The notes under the pieces are model-generated. The model saw nothing but the letters and a program-made list of their open reading frames with translations. It ran no database searches and was not told the DNA's origin. DNA of 64,000 nt from positions 1,926,501 to 1,990,500 of the forward strand of contig NZ_JH651379.1 in the NCBI RefSeq assembly GCF_000260115.1, given 5' to 3'. This document shows, piece after piece, positions 52,339 through 61,187 of the stretch (within the stretch, counting starts at the first letter, position 1; every line of letters starts with the position of its first letter). The DNA comes from Galbibacter orientalis DSM 19592 (GTDB lineage Bacteria; Bacteroidota; Bacteroidia; Flavobacteriales; Flavobacteriaceae). The position numbers and the translations under genes are program-made.

Positions 52339-54173
52339 TGGCAGATATTATTCAGCTTTTACCAGACCATGTTGCAAATCAAATTGCAGCGGGGGAAGTG
52401 GTACAAAGACCCGCTTCTGTTGTTAAAGAACTTATAGAAAATGCAGTTGATGCAGGGAGCACTTCTATTAAACTAATTATTAAAGACGCTGGGAAAACAC
52501 TTATTCAAGTAGTAGATAATGGTAAGGGAATGAGTGTTACCGATGCCAGAATGTCTTTTGAGCGCCATGCAACTTCTAAAATTAAAGCAGCAGAAGATTT
52601 ATTTCAATTACATACAAAAGGGTTTCGTGGAGAAGCATTGGCTTCTATTGCGGCAATTGCTCATGTAGAAATGAATACCTGCCAGGAAGGAGATGAGGTT
52701 GGAACACAACTTAAAATTGAAGGAAGTAAAATTGTAGATCAAGGAGTTACAGTAACTCCAAAAGGGACTTCTTTACTGGTTAAAAATTTGTTTTTTAATA
52801 TTCCTGCACGTAGGAATTTTTTAAAATCGGATACTGTAGAGCTTCGCCATATTATAGATGAATTTCAGAGGGTGGCTTTGGCGCATCCCACTATTCAGTT
52901 TGATTTTTATAATAATGGGAGTGAGCTTTTTAACCTTCCAGCATCCAATTTGCGACAACGAATTGTGCATATTTTTGGAGGGAAAACAAATGAAAAATTA
53001 GTTCCTGTAGAAGAAGATACAGAGGTTGTAAATCTGAGTGGGTTTATTTGTAAACCTGAATTTGCAAAGAAAACACGGGGGGAGCAATTCTTTTTTGTGA
53101 ATAATAGATTTGTTAAAAATTCATATTTACATCATGCGGTTTGTTCCGCTTTTGAAGGACTTATGAAAGAGCAAACCCACCCTAGCTATTTTTTATTTTT
53201 AGAGGTAGATCCTTCTGGGATTGATATCAATATTCATCCAACAAAAACAGAAGTTAAGTTTGACGATGAGCATGCTCTTTACGCTATTTTAAGGGCTTCT
53301 GTTAAGCATAGTTTAGGACAATTTAATGTGGCTCCAGTGCTTGATTTTGAGCGAGATGCCAATTTGGATACGCCTTATAATTACAAAAGTAAAAATGCAG
53401 ACTTTCCAACGGTAGAGGTAGATGCAAATTTTAATCCGTTTGAAAAAGAAAGCAAAGGAGGGATTTCTGTTGGATATCAGAAAAGAGAGAAACCGCAGGC
53501 TAGTTGGGAGAATTTGTATGTAGGTCTAGAGCGAAAATCAGATTTTAGTTCTATTGAGTTAGAGTCAGAAGAAGTTACCGGTTCTTTGTTTAATAATGAA
53601 AATGAAGAGTTAGCTGCAACTACGTATCAGTTGCATAAAAAATATATTGTTACTACTATAAAATCGGGAATGGTTATTATAAACCAACACCGAGCACATC
53701 AACGTGTGTTGTATGAGCAATATTTAAAAAATATTACGGTTGATAAAGGGGTGAGTCAGCAATTGTTATTTCCTTTAATTTTGAGTTTTTCGAAAACTGA
53801 AATAGCATTATTGAAAGAATTAAAAGACAGTTTAGAAAATACAGGATTTTTATTTTCTAATTTTAAGGAAGATGAAGTGGAGGTAAGTGGAATTCCTTTA
53901 AATATTTCTGAAAGTGAAGTAGCAATTATAGTAGACCAATTGTTATCAGATTTTCAGTCGGAAGTGCCAGAGAGTTCATTGTCTCAAGCGGATATTTTAG
54001 CAAAGGCTATGTGTAAAACATTAGCAGTAAAAAGTGGAGAATTATTAAATATAACATCTCAAGAAGCGTTAGTAAATAATCTTTTTGCAACCAAAGAGCC
54101 AACAGTGTCCCCATTTAATAAGCCTACATATATTACAATGACCGTTGAAGAAATAGATAAACGATTTTTATAA
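52338..54173 (+). CDS. mutL: DNA mismatch repair protein MutL
   Basis: Couples mismatch recognition by MutS to strand removal. The 611-residue protein has intact GHKL ATPase motifs in the N-terminal third: NQIAAGEVVQRPASVVKELI, DNGKGM, RHATSKI and TKGFRGEALASIA. The C-terminal dimerisation domain lacks the known endonuclease ligands: the DQHA-x2-E motif reads N449-Q-H-R-A-H-Q455, and the usual CPHGRP reads S591-P-F-N-K-P596. The enzyme therefore probably cannot nick DNA itself, unlike MutL of most bacteria without MutH. It is coupled to the small gene upstream. Confidence 0.95.
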   Translation: MADIIQLLPDHVANQIAAGEVVQRPASVVKELIENAVDAGSTSIKLIIKDAGKTLIQVVDNGKGMSVTDARMSFERHATSKIKAAEDLFQLHTKGFRGEALASIAAIAHVEMNTCQEGDEVGTQLKIEGSKIVDQGVTVTPKGTSLLVKNLFFNIPARRNFLKSDTVELRHIIDEFQRVALAHPTIQFDFYNNGSELFNLPASNLRQRIVHIFGGKTNEKLVPVEEDTEVVNLSGFICKPEFAKKTRGEQFFFVNNRFVKNSYLHHAVCSAFEGLMKEQTHPSYFLFLEVDPSGIDINIHPTKTEVKFDDEHALYAILRASVKHSLGQFNVAPVLDFERDANLDTPYNYKSKNADFPTVEVDANFNPFEKESKGGISVGYQKREKPQASWENLYVGLERKSDFSSIELESEEVTGSLFNNENEELAATTYQLHKKYIVTTIKSGMVIINQHRAHQRVLYEQYLKNITVDKGVSQQLLFPLILSFSKTEIALLKELKDSLENTGFLFSNFKEDEVEVSGIPLNISESEVAIIVDQLLSDFQSEVPESSLSQADILAKAMCKTLAVKSGELLNITSQEALVNNLFATKEPTVSPFNKPTYITMTVEEIDKRFL

Positions 54174-54189
54174 AATTAAATTCCAAGTA

Positions 54190-54933
54190 ATGGGAAGAAT
54201 TACCGATGCAGTAAAGCATTTATTAATTATTAATGTGTTGTTTTTTATTGCAACACAGCTTATGGGGCAGCAGATGTACGATTTGTTTTCACTGTGGTTT
54301 CCTAAAAATGAACATTTTCAACTCTGGCAGGTTGTTACTCACATGTTTATGCATGGAGGTTTTATGCATATTTTGTTTAATATGTATGCTTTATGGGCTT
54401 TTGGAACTCCTTTGGAGCAAATGTGGGGTAAAGGAAAATTCTTTTTCTTTTACTTTTCTGCAGGTTTAGGAGCCGCTTTAATACATACACTTGTAAACTA
54501 TTATTATTTTAATGAAGGGATGCAAGCGTTGGTTGAGCAAGGTTATAATCAAGCAGAAATATTGAACATTCTTAGTCAAGGAAAGTACGACACTTCTTGG
54601 GCTAATGTGATATCTGAAAGTACCCTCCAAAATTTTATAAGTTCTTATATGACACCTGCTGTAGGAGCGTCTGGAGCCATTTATGGAGTTTTAGTAGCTT
54701 TTGGAATGATGTTTCCTAATGCAGAATTGATGCTGATATTTTTACCTATTCCTATAAAAGCAAAGTATTTTATTCCAGTAATTATTGCCTTGGATTTATT
54801 TTCTGGGGTAACAGGATATTCTATTTTTGGACAAGGAATAGCACATTTTGCGCATTTAGGAGGTGCCTTGTTTGGTTTTATAATGATGTGGTATTGGAAA
54901 CGAAATCAATTTAACGGAAATCGTTGGAATTGA
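54190..54933 (+). CDS. Rhomboid-family intramembrane serine protease 1
   Basis: A 247-residue polytopic protein with the rhomboid core: MHGGFMHILFNMYALWAFG (HxxxN oxyanion helix), the catalytic Ser in VGASGAIYG, and the catalytic His in IAHFAHLGGALFGF. A loop of about 50 residues (NEGMQALVEQGYNQAEILNI...) sits between the third and fourth helices and may be cytoplasmic. Rhomboids cut substrates within membrane helices. It follows mutL by 16 bases and a second rhomboid gene follows. Confidence 0.92.
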   Translation: MGRITDAVKHLLIINVLFFIATQLMGQQMYDLFSLWFPKNEHFQLWQVVTHMFMHGGFMHILFNMYALWAFGTPLEQMWGKGKFFFFYFSAGLGAALIHTLVNYYYFNEGMQALVEQGYNQAEILNILSQGKYDTSWANVISESTLQNFISSYMTPAVGASGAIYGVLVAFGMMFPNAELMLIFLPIPIKAKYFIPVIIALDLFSGVTGYSIFGQGIAHFAHLGGALFGFIMMWYWKRNQFNGNRWN

Positions 54934-55024
54934 TTCTTTATTAGATAGAGATAAAATATAGAATTACAACATGCCAAACCTTTTAATAATGGGGTTATAG
55001 TATTTTACAGAAATAAAATAACGA

Positions 55025-55888
55025 ATGAGTATTACAAACGATATTAAATATAAATTTTCAACATTAAATATAGCAGAAAAGCTCATTGTTGTAAATGTTG
55101 CTATATTCATTTTAAATGCATTGATAGTTTTTTTGCTACAACTAATGCCAGATGCTATAATGCAATGGTTTCAGTTGCCAAAAAGCTTCTTAGACTTTAT
55201 TGTACAGCCTTGGTCTATTGTTACCTACGCATTTTTTCACGGAGGCTTTATGCATCTTTTTTGGAATATGTTGTTGTTATATTTTTCATCAAGAATATTT
55301 TTAAACCTTTTTAGTAAGAGATATTTTTTAAATGTTTATTTCTTAGGAGCTGTTTTAGGCGGTGCTTTTTTCTTACTTAGCTATAATATATTTCCTGTTT
55401 TCTCGAGAGTAAATTCTCCTTTAATTGGAGCTTCTGCTGCTATTATGGCAATTCTTATTTTTGTTTGTACCTACATTCCGAATCAAGAAGTAAGATTAAT
55501 TTTCTTCAATATTAAACTCTGGTATTTAGGAGTTGCTTTTGTGTTGTTGGATTTAGTACAGTTACCACTAGGAAATTCTGGCGGCCATATTGCGCATTTA
55601 GGAGGAGCTTTGTTGGGGTATGTGTATGCTAAAAAGCTTCAAGAAGGGAAAGATATAGGTTCAGGAGTTGATGGTTTTGTTTCGTCTATTTCTAATATTT
55701 TTAAAAGGAAAAAAAAATCTCCCTTAAAAACAGTTCATAAAGATACAAAACGGGCATCTGCTAATAAAGCTTCAAAAAATGAGCATCAGAAAAAAATAGA
55801 TGCTATCTTAGATAAGATTAGTAAAAGTGGCTACGAGAGTTTGTCCAAAGAAGAAAAGGATTTTTTATTTAAAGCAGGCAAAGAATAA
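55025..55888 (+). CDS. Rhomboid-family intramembrane serine protease 2
   Basis: A 287-residue polytopic protein. It has FHGGFMHLFWNMLLLYF, the active-site Ser in IGASAAIMA (the residue after Ser is Ala rather than the usual Gly), and the His in HIAHLGGALLGYVYAK. After the last helix comes a lysine-rich tail of about 75 residues (FKRKKKSPLKTVHKDTKRAS) ending KEEKDFLFKAGKE, absent from the first copy. Both active-site residues remain, so activity is likely. It is part of the plus-strand run from mutL. Confidence 0.9.
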   Translation: MSITNDIKYKFSTLNIAEKLIVVNVAIFILNALIVFLLQLMPDAIMQWFQLPKSFLDFIVQPWSIVTYAFFHGGFMHLFWNMLLLYFSSRIFLNLFSKRYFLNVYFLGAVLGGAFFLLSYNIFPVFSRVNSPLIGASAAIMAILIFVCTYIPNQEVRLIFFNIKLWYLGVAFVLLDLVQLPLGNSGGHIAHLGGALLGYVYAKKLQEGKDIGSGVDGFVSSISNIFKRKKKSPLKTVHKDTKRASANKASKNEHQKKIDAILDKISKSGYESLSKEEKDFLFKAGKE

Positions 55889-55916
55889 AAGGGACTTCAT
55901 ATAAATTATATTAAAC

Positions 55917-56930
55917 ATGAAAAAGCTTAACTGGATTAATAAAGGTGTTTTTACTTTGAATACAGTATTTGCTTTTTTATTACAAATAAGCCTTTTAGTA
56001 CCATATATTCCTGTTAAATCGTTTCCTAAAACAGCTATTTTTAGTCTTGCAACGCCTGTACTAATTTTATTAAATATAGCCTTTCTTGTTTATTGGATAG
56101 TAAAGTGGAAACGACATTTTTTACTTTCGTTTATTATCCTCTTATTAGGGTATGGTCAAGTTTCTTCATTATATCAATTTTCTGGAACTAAAAATGTTGT
56201 TAGTCAGTCTGCAATTAAAGTAATGACCTACAACGTGCGTATTTTCGACCTTTATAAATGGTTGGATAGAGAAGGAGTATCCGAAGAAATTATGGATATG
56301 ATAAAAGAGGAAAATCCAGATATTCTATGTTTACAAGAGTTTCACGATTCTAAAGAGAAGGAGTTTAAGAATTATAAATACCGTTTTATAAAATACAAGA
56401 CTAAAGGTACTGGGCAAGCTATTTTTTCTAAATTCCCAATTGTGAAAAGGGGGTCTCTAAACTTTCCCAACTCTCAAAATAATGCAATTTTTATTGATAT
56501 CTTAAAAGATAATGATACTGTTAGGGTGTATAATTTACATATGCAATCGTTCCATATTAATCCTCAAGATGAAGAAATTTCTCAAGAAAACTCCAGTAAA
56601 TTAGCTAAACGGATGGGGGCTGTGTTTTCAAAACAACAAGTCCAAACAGATATTTTTGTTTCTCATAAAGAGCAATGTCCATATAAAACAATTACTTGTG
56701 GCGATTTAAACAATAATCAATATTCGGCAATTTATAAGCAAATTAAAGGAGACGATGTAGATACGTTTGATGAGCAGGGGAGTGGCACAGGGAAAACTTA
56801 TTACTTTAAGTATTTTCCGTTTAGAATTGACTTTATTTTGGTGGATGAAACCATAGAGGTGATGTCTCATAAGAATAGATATGAGCTACTTTCAGATCAT
56901 TATCCTATTATCTCTCAATTGAAAATTTAA
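55917..56930 (+). CDS. Endonuclease/exonuclease/phosphatase-family membrane protein
   Basis: A 337-residue protein with three N-terminal membrane helices (about 12-95) and a C-terminal EEP domain: VMTYNVRIFD, ILCLQEFHDS with the metal-binding Glu, YNLHMQSFHI, CGDLNNN, RIDFILVDE and SDHYPI with the catalytic His. All core residues are present, so it should be an active phosphodiesterase or phosphatase on the outer face of the membrane. Substrate unknown. It lies 28 bases after rhomboid 2. Confidence 0.9.
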   Translation: MKKLNWINKGVFTLNTVFAFLLQISLLVPYIPVKSFPKTAIFSLATPVLILLNIAFLVYWIVKWKRHFLLSFIILLLGYGQVSSLYQFSGTKNVVSQSAIKVMTYNVRIFDLYKWLDREGVSEEIMDMIKEENPDILCLQEFHDSKEKEFKNYKYRFIKYKTKGTGQAIFSKFPIVKRGSLNFPNSQNNAIFIDILKDNDTVRVYNLHMQSFHINPQDEEISQENSSKLAKRMGAVFSKQQVQTDIFVSHKEQCPYKTITCGDLNNNQYSAIYKQIKGDDVDTFDEQGSGTGKTYYFKYFPFRIDFILVDETIEVMSHKNRYELLSDHYPIISQLKI

Positions 56931-56985
56931 GAGCGACTAGCGTGTTTATTTCATATATATGTTTTTTTTTCAAGAGTTATATGGG

Positions 56986-57033
56986 ACATCTAAAATAATC
57001 ATTCCGCTATGAAAATAGACATGGATGTTTCAT
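56986..57033. repeat. Dispersed element, family B, copy 2 (overlaps a gene end)
   Basis: ACATCTAAAATAATCATTCCGC... then AGACATGGATGTTTCAT closely follows copy 1 at 37257, with ACATC/GGATGT ends and the shared ATTCCGCTATG core. The inner hairpin of copy 1 is missing. The stop codon and last residues (KHPCLFS) of the DUF6122 gene come from this element. Confidence 0.75.
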
Positions 57034-57336
57034 GAGATAACAATCGGTTAGATCTGCAATTATATGTATCATTAAAGCGATACCTATAATTCGCGTTTTT
57101 TTGAAAAATAGCAATGCAAAATAAAGCGCAATTAGATAATAGCTATGCAGAAAATGGAATCCAATGCTACATCTATTAGCATCAAACATAGGAGAAGCCC
57201 AGAGGTGGTCTATGTCTATTAGAATTCCAAGTAAAAGAATCCCGCTTACTTTTAAAAAATCTTTTTTGTAAAATAAATACGCAACAAGAAGGGGAACTAT
57301 AAAATGGATTCCGTAATGGACTATAAATCGGAGCAT
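57007..57336 (-). CDS. DUF6122 family membrane protein
   Basis: A 109-residue protein with about four membrane helices and the family hallmarks IVHYGIHFIVPLLVAYLFY, GILIDIDHLWASPMFDANRCS and HSYYLIALYF. The Asp/His-rich segments suggest a metal site, as in the membrane-bound DUF457/YdjM-like hydrolases; that is inference. Its last residues (KHPCLFS) lie in a dispersed repeat, so the native C terminus may have been replaced. It ends the wbqC-lepB group. Confidence 0.82.
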   Translation of the reverse strand: MLRFIVHYGIHFIVPLLVAYLFYKKDFLKVSGILLLGILIDIDHLWASPMFDANRCSIGFHFLHSYYLIALYFALLFFKKTRIIGIALMIHIIADLTDCYLMKHPCLFS

Positions 57337-57352
57337 ATACTTTTAAAAAATT

Positions 57353-57973
57353 CTACTTAGATTGGTTGTCTAAATAATTTGAAGCATTGGTTCCTTCGTT
57401 AAAGAGTAAATCCAAGCCGTTTAGATTTTCTATAAAACCATGTTTATCATCAAAAACTTGTGTATAGACATCAAAATTATAGTTCTTTTCTTCTTTTGCT
57501 TTTGCTAAGTGTCGGTTATCTAAAACTCCACTGATCTCTTTTTCAAATTCCGTAGTAAAAGAAAAATCCAATTCTATTTGAAAGCAATCTGCTAAAATCT
57601 CAATACTTTCCATATTCATATCATAAAGAAATTTGTGTTGCTTTTCAAAAAAAGGAGCAAATTCATCTTCATAAAACTCAAAAAAAGGAGAAGTTCTATA
57701 GGCAGTTTGTATGGATTTCCAATGTTGCTTTTTCCAATCAAAATTGGTCTCTAGTTCAACATCTTTATACTTTTGATGTGCTTTATTTTTATTGTGTTTT
57801 ATAGGAATAGAAAGCATTTGTATGCCATTTGGACTGTATATATAGGTTCTATTTCTATAAGTTTGCTTTTGGTAATTGTCTTCTTTCTCAAATATTAAGT
57901 TTTCAGCAGCCTTATTGATTTCAATCCAATGTGCTACAGAAGGAAAATATGTAGGATGAATAACAGTTTGCAT
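57353..57973 (-). CDS. WbqC-like family protein
   Basis: A 206-residue protein matching the WbqC family, often found in surface-polysaccharide loci but in flavobacteria also a fixed partner of lepB. Motifs include IHPTYFPSVAHWIEINKA, QKQTYRNRTYIYSPNGIQML and WKSIQTAYRTSPFFEFY. No catalytic activity is established. It is followed after 16 bases by the DUF6122 gene. Confidence 0.87.
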   Translation of the reverse strand: MQTVIHPTYFPSVAHWIEINKAAENLIFEKEDNYQKQTYRNRTYIYSPNGIQMLSIPIKHNKNKAHQKYKDVELETNFDWKKQHWKSIQTAYRTSPFFEFYEDEFAPFFEKQHKFLYDMNMESIEILADCFQIELDFSFTTEFEKEISGVLDNRHLAKAKEEKNYNFDVYTQVFDDKHGFIENLNGLDLLFNEGTNASNYLDNQSK

Positions 57974-57996
57974 TCTAGAGTTTGTAATTAAGTTAA

Positions 57997-58020
57997 AAGT
58001 TTTAAAGTTTAAAGTTTAAG
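57997..58020. repeat. Low-complexity AAGTTTA-type tract
   Basis: Overlapping repeats of AAGTTTTAAAGTTTAAAGTTTAAG style lie between lepB and the wbqC start. They are similar in kind to the tracts at 1441 and 5.0-6.6 kb. Confidence 0.55.
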
Positions 58021-58128
58021 GTTTTTTAATTATTGATAAAATCTTATTCATTAGAATTATACAATTTTCGGATTTATTGATGCTCCACAATCTTTTATTT
58101 TAATCCCTCATAGAGGATCTAATTCCCG

Positions 58129-58222
58129 AGAGCCTGTCCTGAGTTTACCGAATGGCTCTGCGTCGAAATGAATTAAATTTGTTTCCTTTGAATACCTTGT
58201 GGGCTTGCCCCGAGGTAGTTGA
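58129..58222. repeat. Dispersed element, family A, long copy 2
   Basis: Hairpin 1: AGAGCC (58129-58134) with GGCTCT (58154-58159). Hairpin 2: CCTTGTGGGCTTGCCCCGAGG (58195-58215) with GGGC/GCCC inner pairs. Compared with the copy at 43302 (AGGC/GCCT), both sides of a base pair changed together. The TAGTT end lies about 50 bases past the lepB stop codon. Confidence 0.82.
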
Positions 58223-58270
58223 TTGTAAAAAAAGCAACTTTATAACTTTTGTGATTTTAGAATTTAACTA

Positions 58271-59827
58271 CTAACTATTTTCTTTTTTACGTTTTCTGAA
58301 TTTACTTATTCCATACCAAAGAGCTATTGCTACTAAGAAATATACGAGGTAAGAACGTGGTTTTCCGTCACCACCAACTGTTGTAAATACTCGATCCCAA
58401 CGTACTTTATTCCAAAAAGGACCACTAGCATTGGTATCGTAACTAAACCAAATAAACACTGGTTTTCCAACAATGTGATCTTCTGGAACAAATCCCCAAT
58501 AACGACTATCCTCAGAGGCATGACGGTTGTCTCCCATCATCCAATAGTAGTCTTGTTTAAAAGTATAAGAATCTGCCGGATTTCCGTTAATTGAAATCTG
58601 ATTTCCGTTTACGGAAAGGGTATTTCCTTCGTATTCTTCTATTACTTTTTTATAAATAGGAAGAACTTTTAGGTTTAAAGCAACTGTTTTTCCTTCTTGA
58701 GGAATGTATATTGGACCAAATTGATCTTGATTCCATTTATAATCTTTAGAATTAGGGAATACAGTACCCATTTGCGTGTTACCTTGGGTGTCTATATTTC
58801 TTTTAACGCTAATAACATTCGGATTATCCTCAAGCTGTTTAGCTGCTTCGGCAGTCATGGCGCTAAAGAAGTATACGCCTTGCTTAACTTGTCCAAATCG
58901 TCCTGTTACTCCATAGCGTTCATACATGTATTGAGGGGTTAACTGCCCTTTTGTTTGAACGTAATAAGAGAATTGAGGCTTGGCGCGGTCTGGTAAAACT
59001 GTTTGTTTCCCGTTAATAAATACATAGCCATCCTTAATAGAAAGAGAATCTCCTGGGAGTCCAACACAACGTTTTACATAATTAGATTTTTTGTCTATTG
59101 GTTTTCGGATCCTCTTGTTAGTTTTTACAAAAAACTGTTCTACAGTATCCGCAGGCCAGCTAAAAACTACAATCTCATTGCGTTTAATTTTTTGTAAACC
59201 CGGAAGTCTGAAATATGGTAATTGTGGTTTTTTTAAATATGATTTTGTTTTAATTACAGGAATGGTATCATGTACCATAGGGAAAGCAACCGTTGTCATT
59301 GGGGTTCTAGCACCGTAATGAAACTTACTAACAAATAGGAAATCGCCTACCAATAAGGTTTTTTCTAAAGACGAGGTTGGGATTACATAAGGTTGCATAA
59401 AATACGTATGAACCAAGGTGGCTGCTACCACAGCAAAAAGTATTGAGCTTACCCATTCTCCAGTAGCGGTACGAGGTTTTAAGCTTCTTTCTTCAATATA
59501 TTTTACATCTAAAGCATAATTAACATAGAAAATATATAAGCCCAGCGTAAGCACTACAAGCCAAGTATCGGCAGTGCTGTTTCTTCCAAAACTTCTAATT
59601 GTTTCTACCCAAACAACTGGAAACATAATAAGGTTTATAATTGGGATGAAAAGTAGGATTGTCCACCACCACGGGCGGTTAATTATTTTCATTAAAATTA
59701 CTGCATTGTATACAGGAATTATTGCTTCCCAAGCTTTTCTTCCTGCTTTAACATATAGTTTCCAAGTTCCTAAAAAATGAATTACTTGAATTATCAGAAA
59801 GAAAATAAACCATTGTGTAATCGTCAT
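58271..59827 (-). CDS. lepB: Signal peptidase I (long Bacteroidota form)
   Basis: Removes signal peptides from exported proteins. At 518 residues it is about twice the E. coli-independent minimum. The N-terminal 110 or so residues form several membrane helices (FFLIIQVIHFLGTWKLYV, WWTILLFIPIINLIMFPVVW). The S26 domain has the nucleophile in PTSSLEKTLLVGDFLFV, the general-base Lys in YVKRCVGLPGDSLSI, and the box MMGDNRHASEDSRYWGFV. A large insertion (about 270-400) separates the boxes, and a C-terminal helix ends the protein. It lies in the par-dap-lep group. Confidence 0.94.
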   Translation of the reverse strand: MTITQWFIFFLIIQVIHFLGTWKLYVKAGRKAWEAIIPVYNAVILMKIINRPWWWTILLFIPIINLIMFPVVWVETIRSFGRNSTADTWLVVLTLGLYIFYVNYALDVKYIEERSLKPRTATGEWVSSILFAVVAATLVHTYFMQPYVIPTSSLEKTLLVGDFLFVSKFHYGARTPMTTVAFPMVHDTIPVIKTKSYLKKPQLPYFRLPGLQKIKRNEIVVFSWPADTVEQFFVKTNKRIRKPIDKKSNYVKRCVGLPGDSLSIKDGYVFINGKQTVLPDRAKPQFSYYVQTKGQLTPQYMYERYGVTGRFGQVKQGVYFFSAMTAEAAKQLEDNPNVISVKRNIDTQGNTQMGTVFPNSKDYKWNQDQFGPIYIPQEGKTVALNLKVLPIYKKVIEEYEGNTLSVNGNQISINGNPADSYTFKQDYYWMMGDNRHASEDSRYWGFVPEDHIVGKPVFIWFSYDTNASGPFWNKVRWDRVFTTVGGDGKPRSYLVYFLVAIALWYGISKFRKRKKENS

Positions 59828-59957
59828 AATAATATGCTTTGTTCCTATTTGATATATCTATAAGACAATCAAAAAGGATTTTAGTTACGGTAAAAATATA
59901 TTTTTTATCGGTTTAATAAGCGTATGTGCCTATATTTAGAACCCAAAAAGGATGTTT

Positions 59958-60659
59958 TTAACCCAAGTTTAACACATCTTTCATACTAAAAACTCCTGTT
60001 TTGCCGATAATCCATTCTGAAGCAACCACAGCTCCTAGAGCAAAACCTTCTCTGTTGTGAGCTGTATGCTTAATATCAATGGTGTCTACCTCGCTTTTAT
60101 AAGAAATAGTATGTGTTCCAGGAACTTCAGGCTCTCGTAAAGCTGTAATCGGAATTTCATTTGATGCAGCCTCCTCAAGTTTCCAGGCTTCTTTGTTGGA
60201 GTTGTTTATAATTCCTTCAGCAAGTGTAATGGCTGTTCCACTAGGAGCATCTAATTTTTGAGTATGGTGAATTTCTTCAATAGCTACCTCATATTGAGAG
60301 AGGTTTTTCATCATTTCAGCTAAATATTCATTCAGCTGAAAAAAAACATTTACTCCTAAGCTAAAGTTAGAAGCATAGATAAAAGCGCCATTATTTTTGT
60401 TGCAGAGTTCTACTGCTTTATCGTAGTTGTCAAGCCAACCAGTAGTTCCAGATATAACAGGAACATTATTCTCTAAACAAAGAGAAATATTTTTAAAAGC
60501 AACAGAAGGGATACTAAAATCGATGGCTACATCGGCAGTTTTAATATCAAAATCTTGTGTGCTTTCGTCTACTTTGGCTACAATTTCATGTCCTCGGGAA
60601 ATAGCAATTTGCTCAATCATTTTTCCCATTTTTCCATATCCAAGTAAAGCTATTTTCAT
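59958..60659 (-). CDS. dapB: 4-hydroxy-tetrahydrodipicolinate reductase
   Basis: Reduces the DapA product in the lysine/diaminopimelate pathway. The 233-residue protein has the N-terminal LGYGKMGKMIEQIAISRGH, VISGTTGW, the catalytic HHTQKLDAPSGTAITLAEGI and the C-terminal EGFALGAVVASEWI. Length matches the shorter Bacteroidota form. It lies 130 bases upstream of lepB in transcription order; a 51-base gap separates it from an unrecognised gene, where DUF5683 would usually lie. Confidence 0.95.
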   Translation of the reverse strand: MKIALLGYGKMGKMIEQIAISRGHEIVAKVDESTQDFDIKTADVAIDFSIPSVAFKNISLCLENNVPVISGTTGWLDNYDKAVELCNKNNGAFIYASNFSLGVNVFFQLNEYLAEMMKNLSQYEVAIEEIHHTQKLDAPSGTAITLAEGIINNSNKEAWKLEEAASNEIPITALREPEVPGTHTISYKSEVDTIDIKHTAHNREGFALGAVVASEWIIGKTGVFSMKDVLNLG

Positions 60660-60710
60660 GTTTTTATTTTTATTATTACTCTATGTTTTGTAGTGTTTTT
60701 TTATTTCTAT

Positions 60711-61187
60711 TTAGTTATTTTTTTCAGTCTTATTTTTGTCAACTGTAACATTTATTGTAGAATTCTGAAACTGAAGAATAAAGGCTATTGCTGCTATAAC
60801 TAAAGCGAAAATAAAAGCACTTAATAATCCTGCCCAAAAGCTTTTCCAAAATCCTGATGTAAGAGGTTTTATCGTATCTTTTATTAATTGGGTGTAATTT
60901 TCTTTAGTTTCTTTTTCTATATCCGAGTAGATTTCGCTTATAGTGTTTTCAAAGAAAGCTTGCATAACTATCTCTGCTTTTATTTTATAAGCTTCTATTG
61001 AGGATGCTGTTGAAGATATTTCGTGAAAAGGTATTAATATTTTGTTCTTTATTTCAAGATTTTCTTCTTTTTTGGAAGTGATATAATCTATTTTATCTTG
61101 CTTGTAAATAGAATATGCAATATGACCAATTATGTCATTTTTATCATCTACTAATTTTTCGTAGATATAGTTAAACTTTTTGGACAT
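60711..61187 (-). CDS. Unrecognised tail-anchored membrane protein
   Basis: A 158-residue protein I cannot assign with confidence. The N terminus holds the segment IIGHIAYSIYKQDKIDYI, then a lysine/glutamate-rich helical middle, and one strong membrane helix near the C terminus (FWAGLLSAFIFALVIAAIAF), with a short polar tail. It is predicted to be mostly cytoplasmic. It overlaps the preceding small gene by 17 bases, so the two are translated together. The pair appears inserted into an otherwise conserved gene group. Function unknown. Confidence 0.7.
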   Translation of the reverse strand: MSKKFNYIYEKLVDDKNDIIGHIAYSIYKQDKIDYITSKKEENLEIKNKILIPFHEISSTASSIEAYKIKAEIVMQAFFENTISEIYSDIEKETKENYTQLIKDTIKPLTSGFWKSFWAGLLSAFIFALVIAAIAFILQFQNSTINVTVDKNKTEKNN

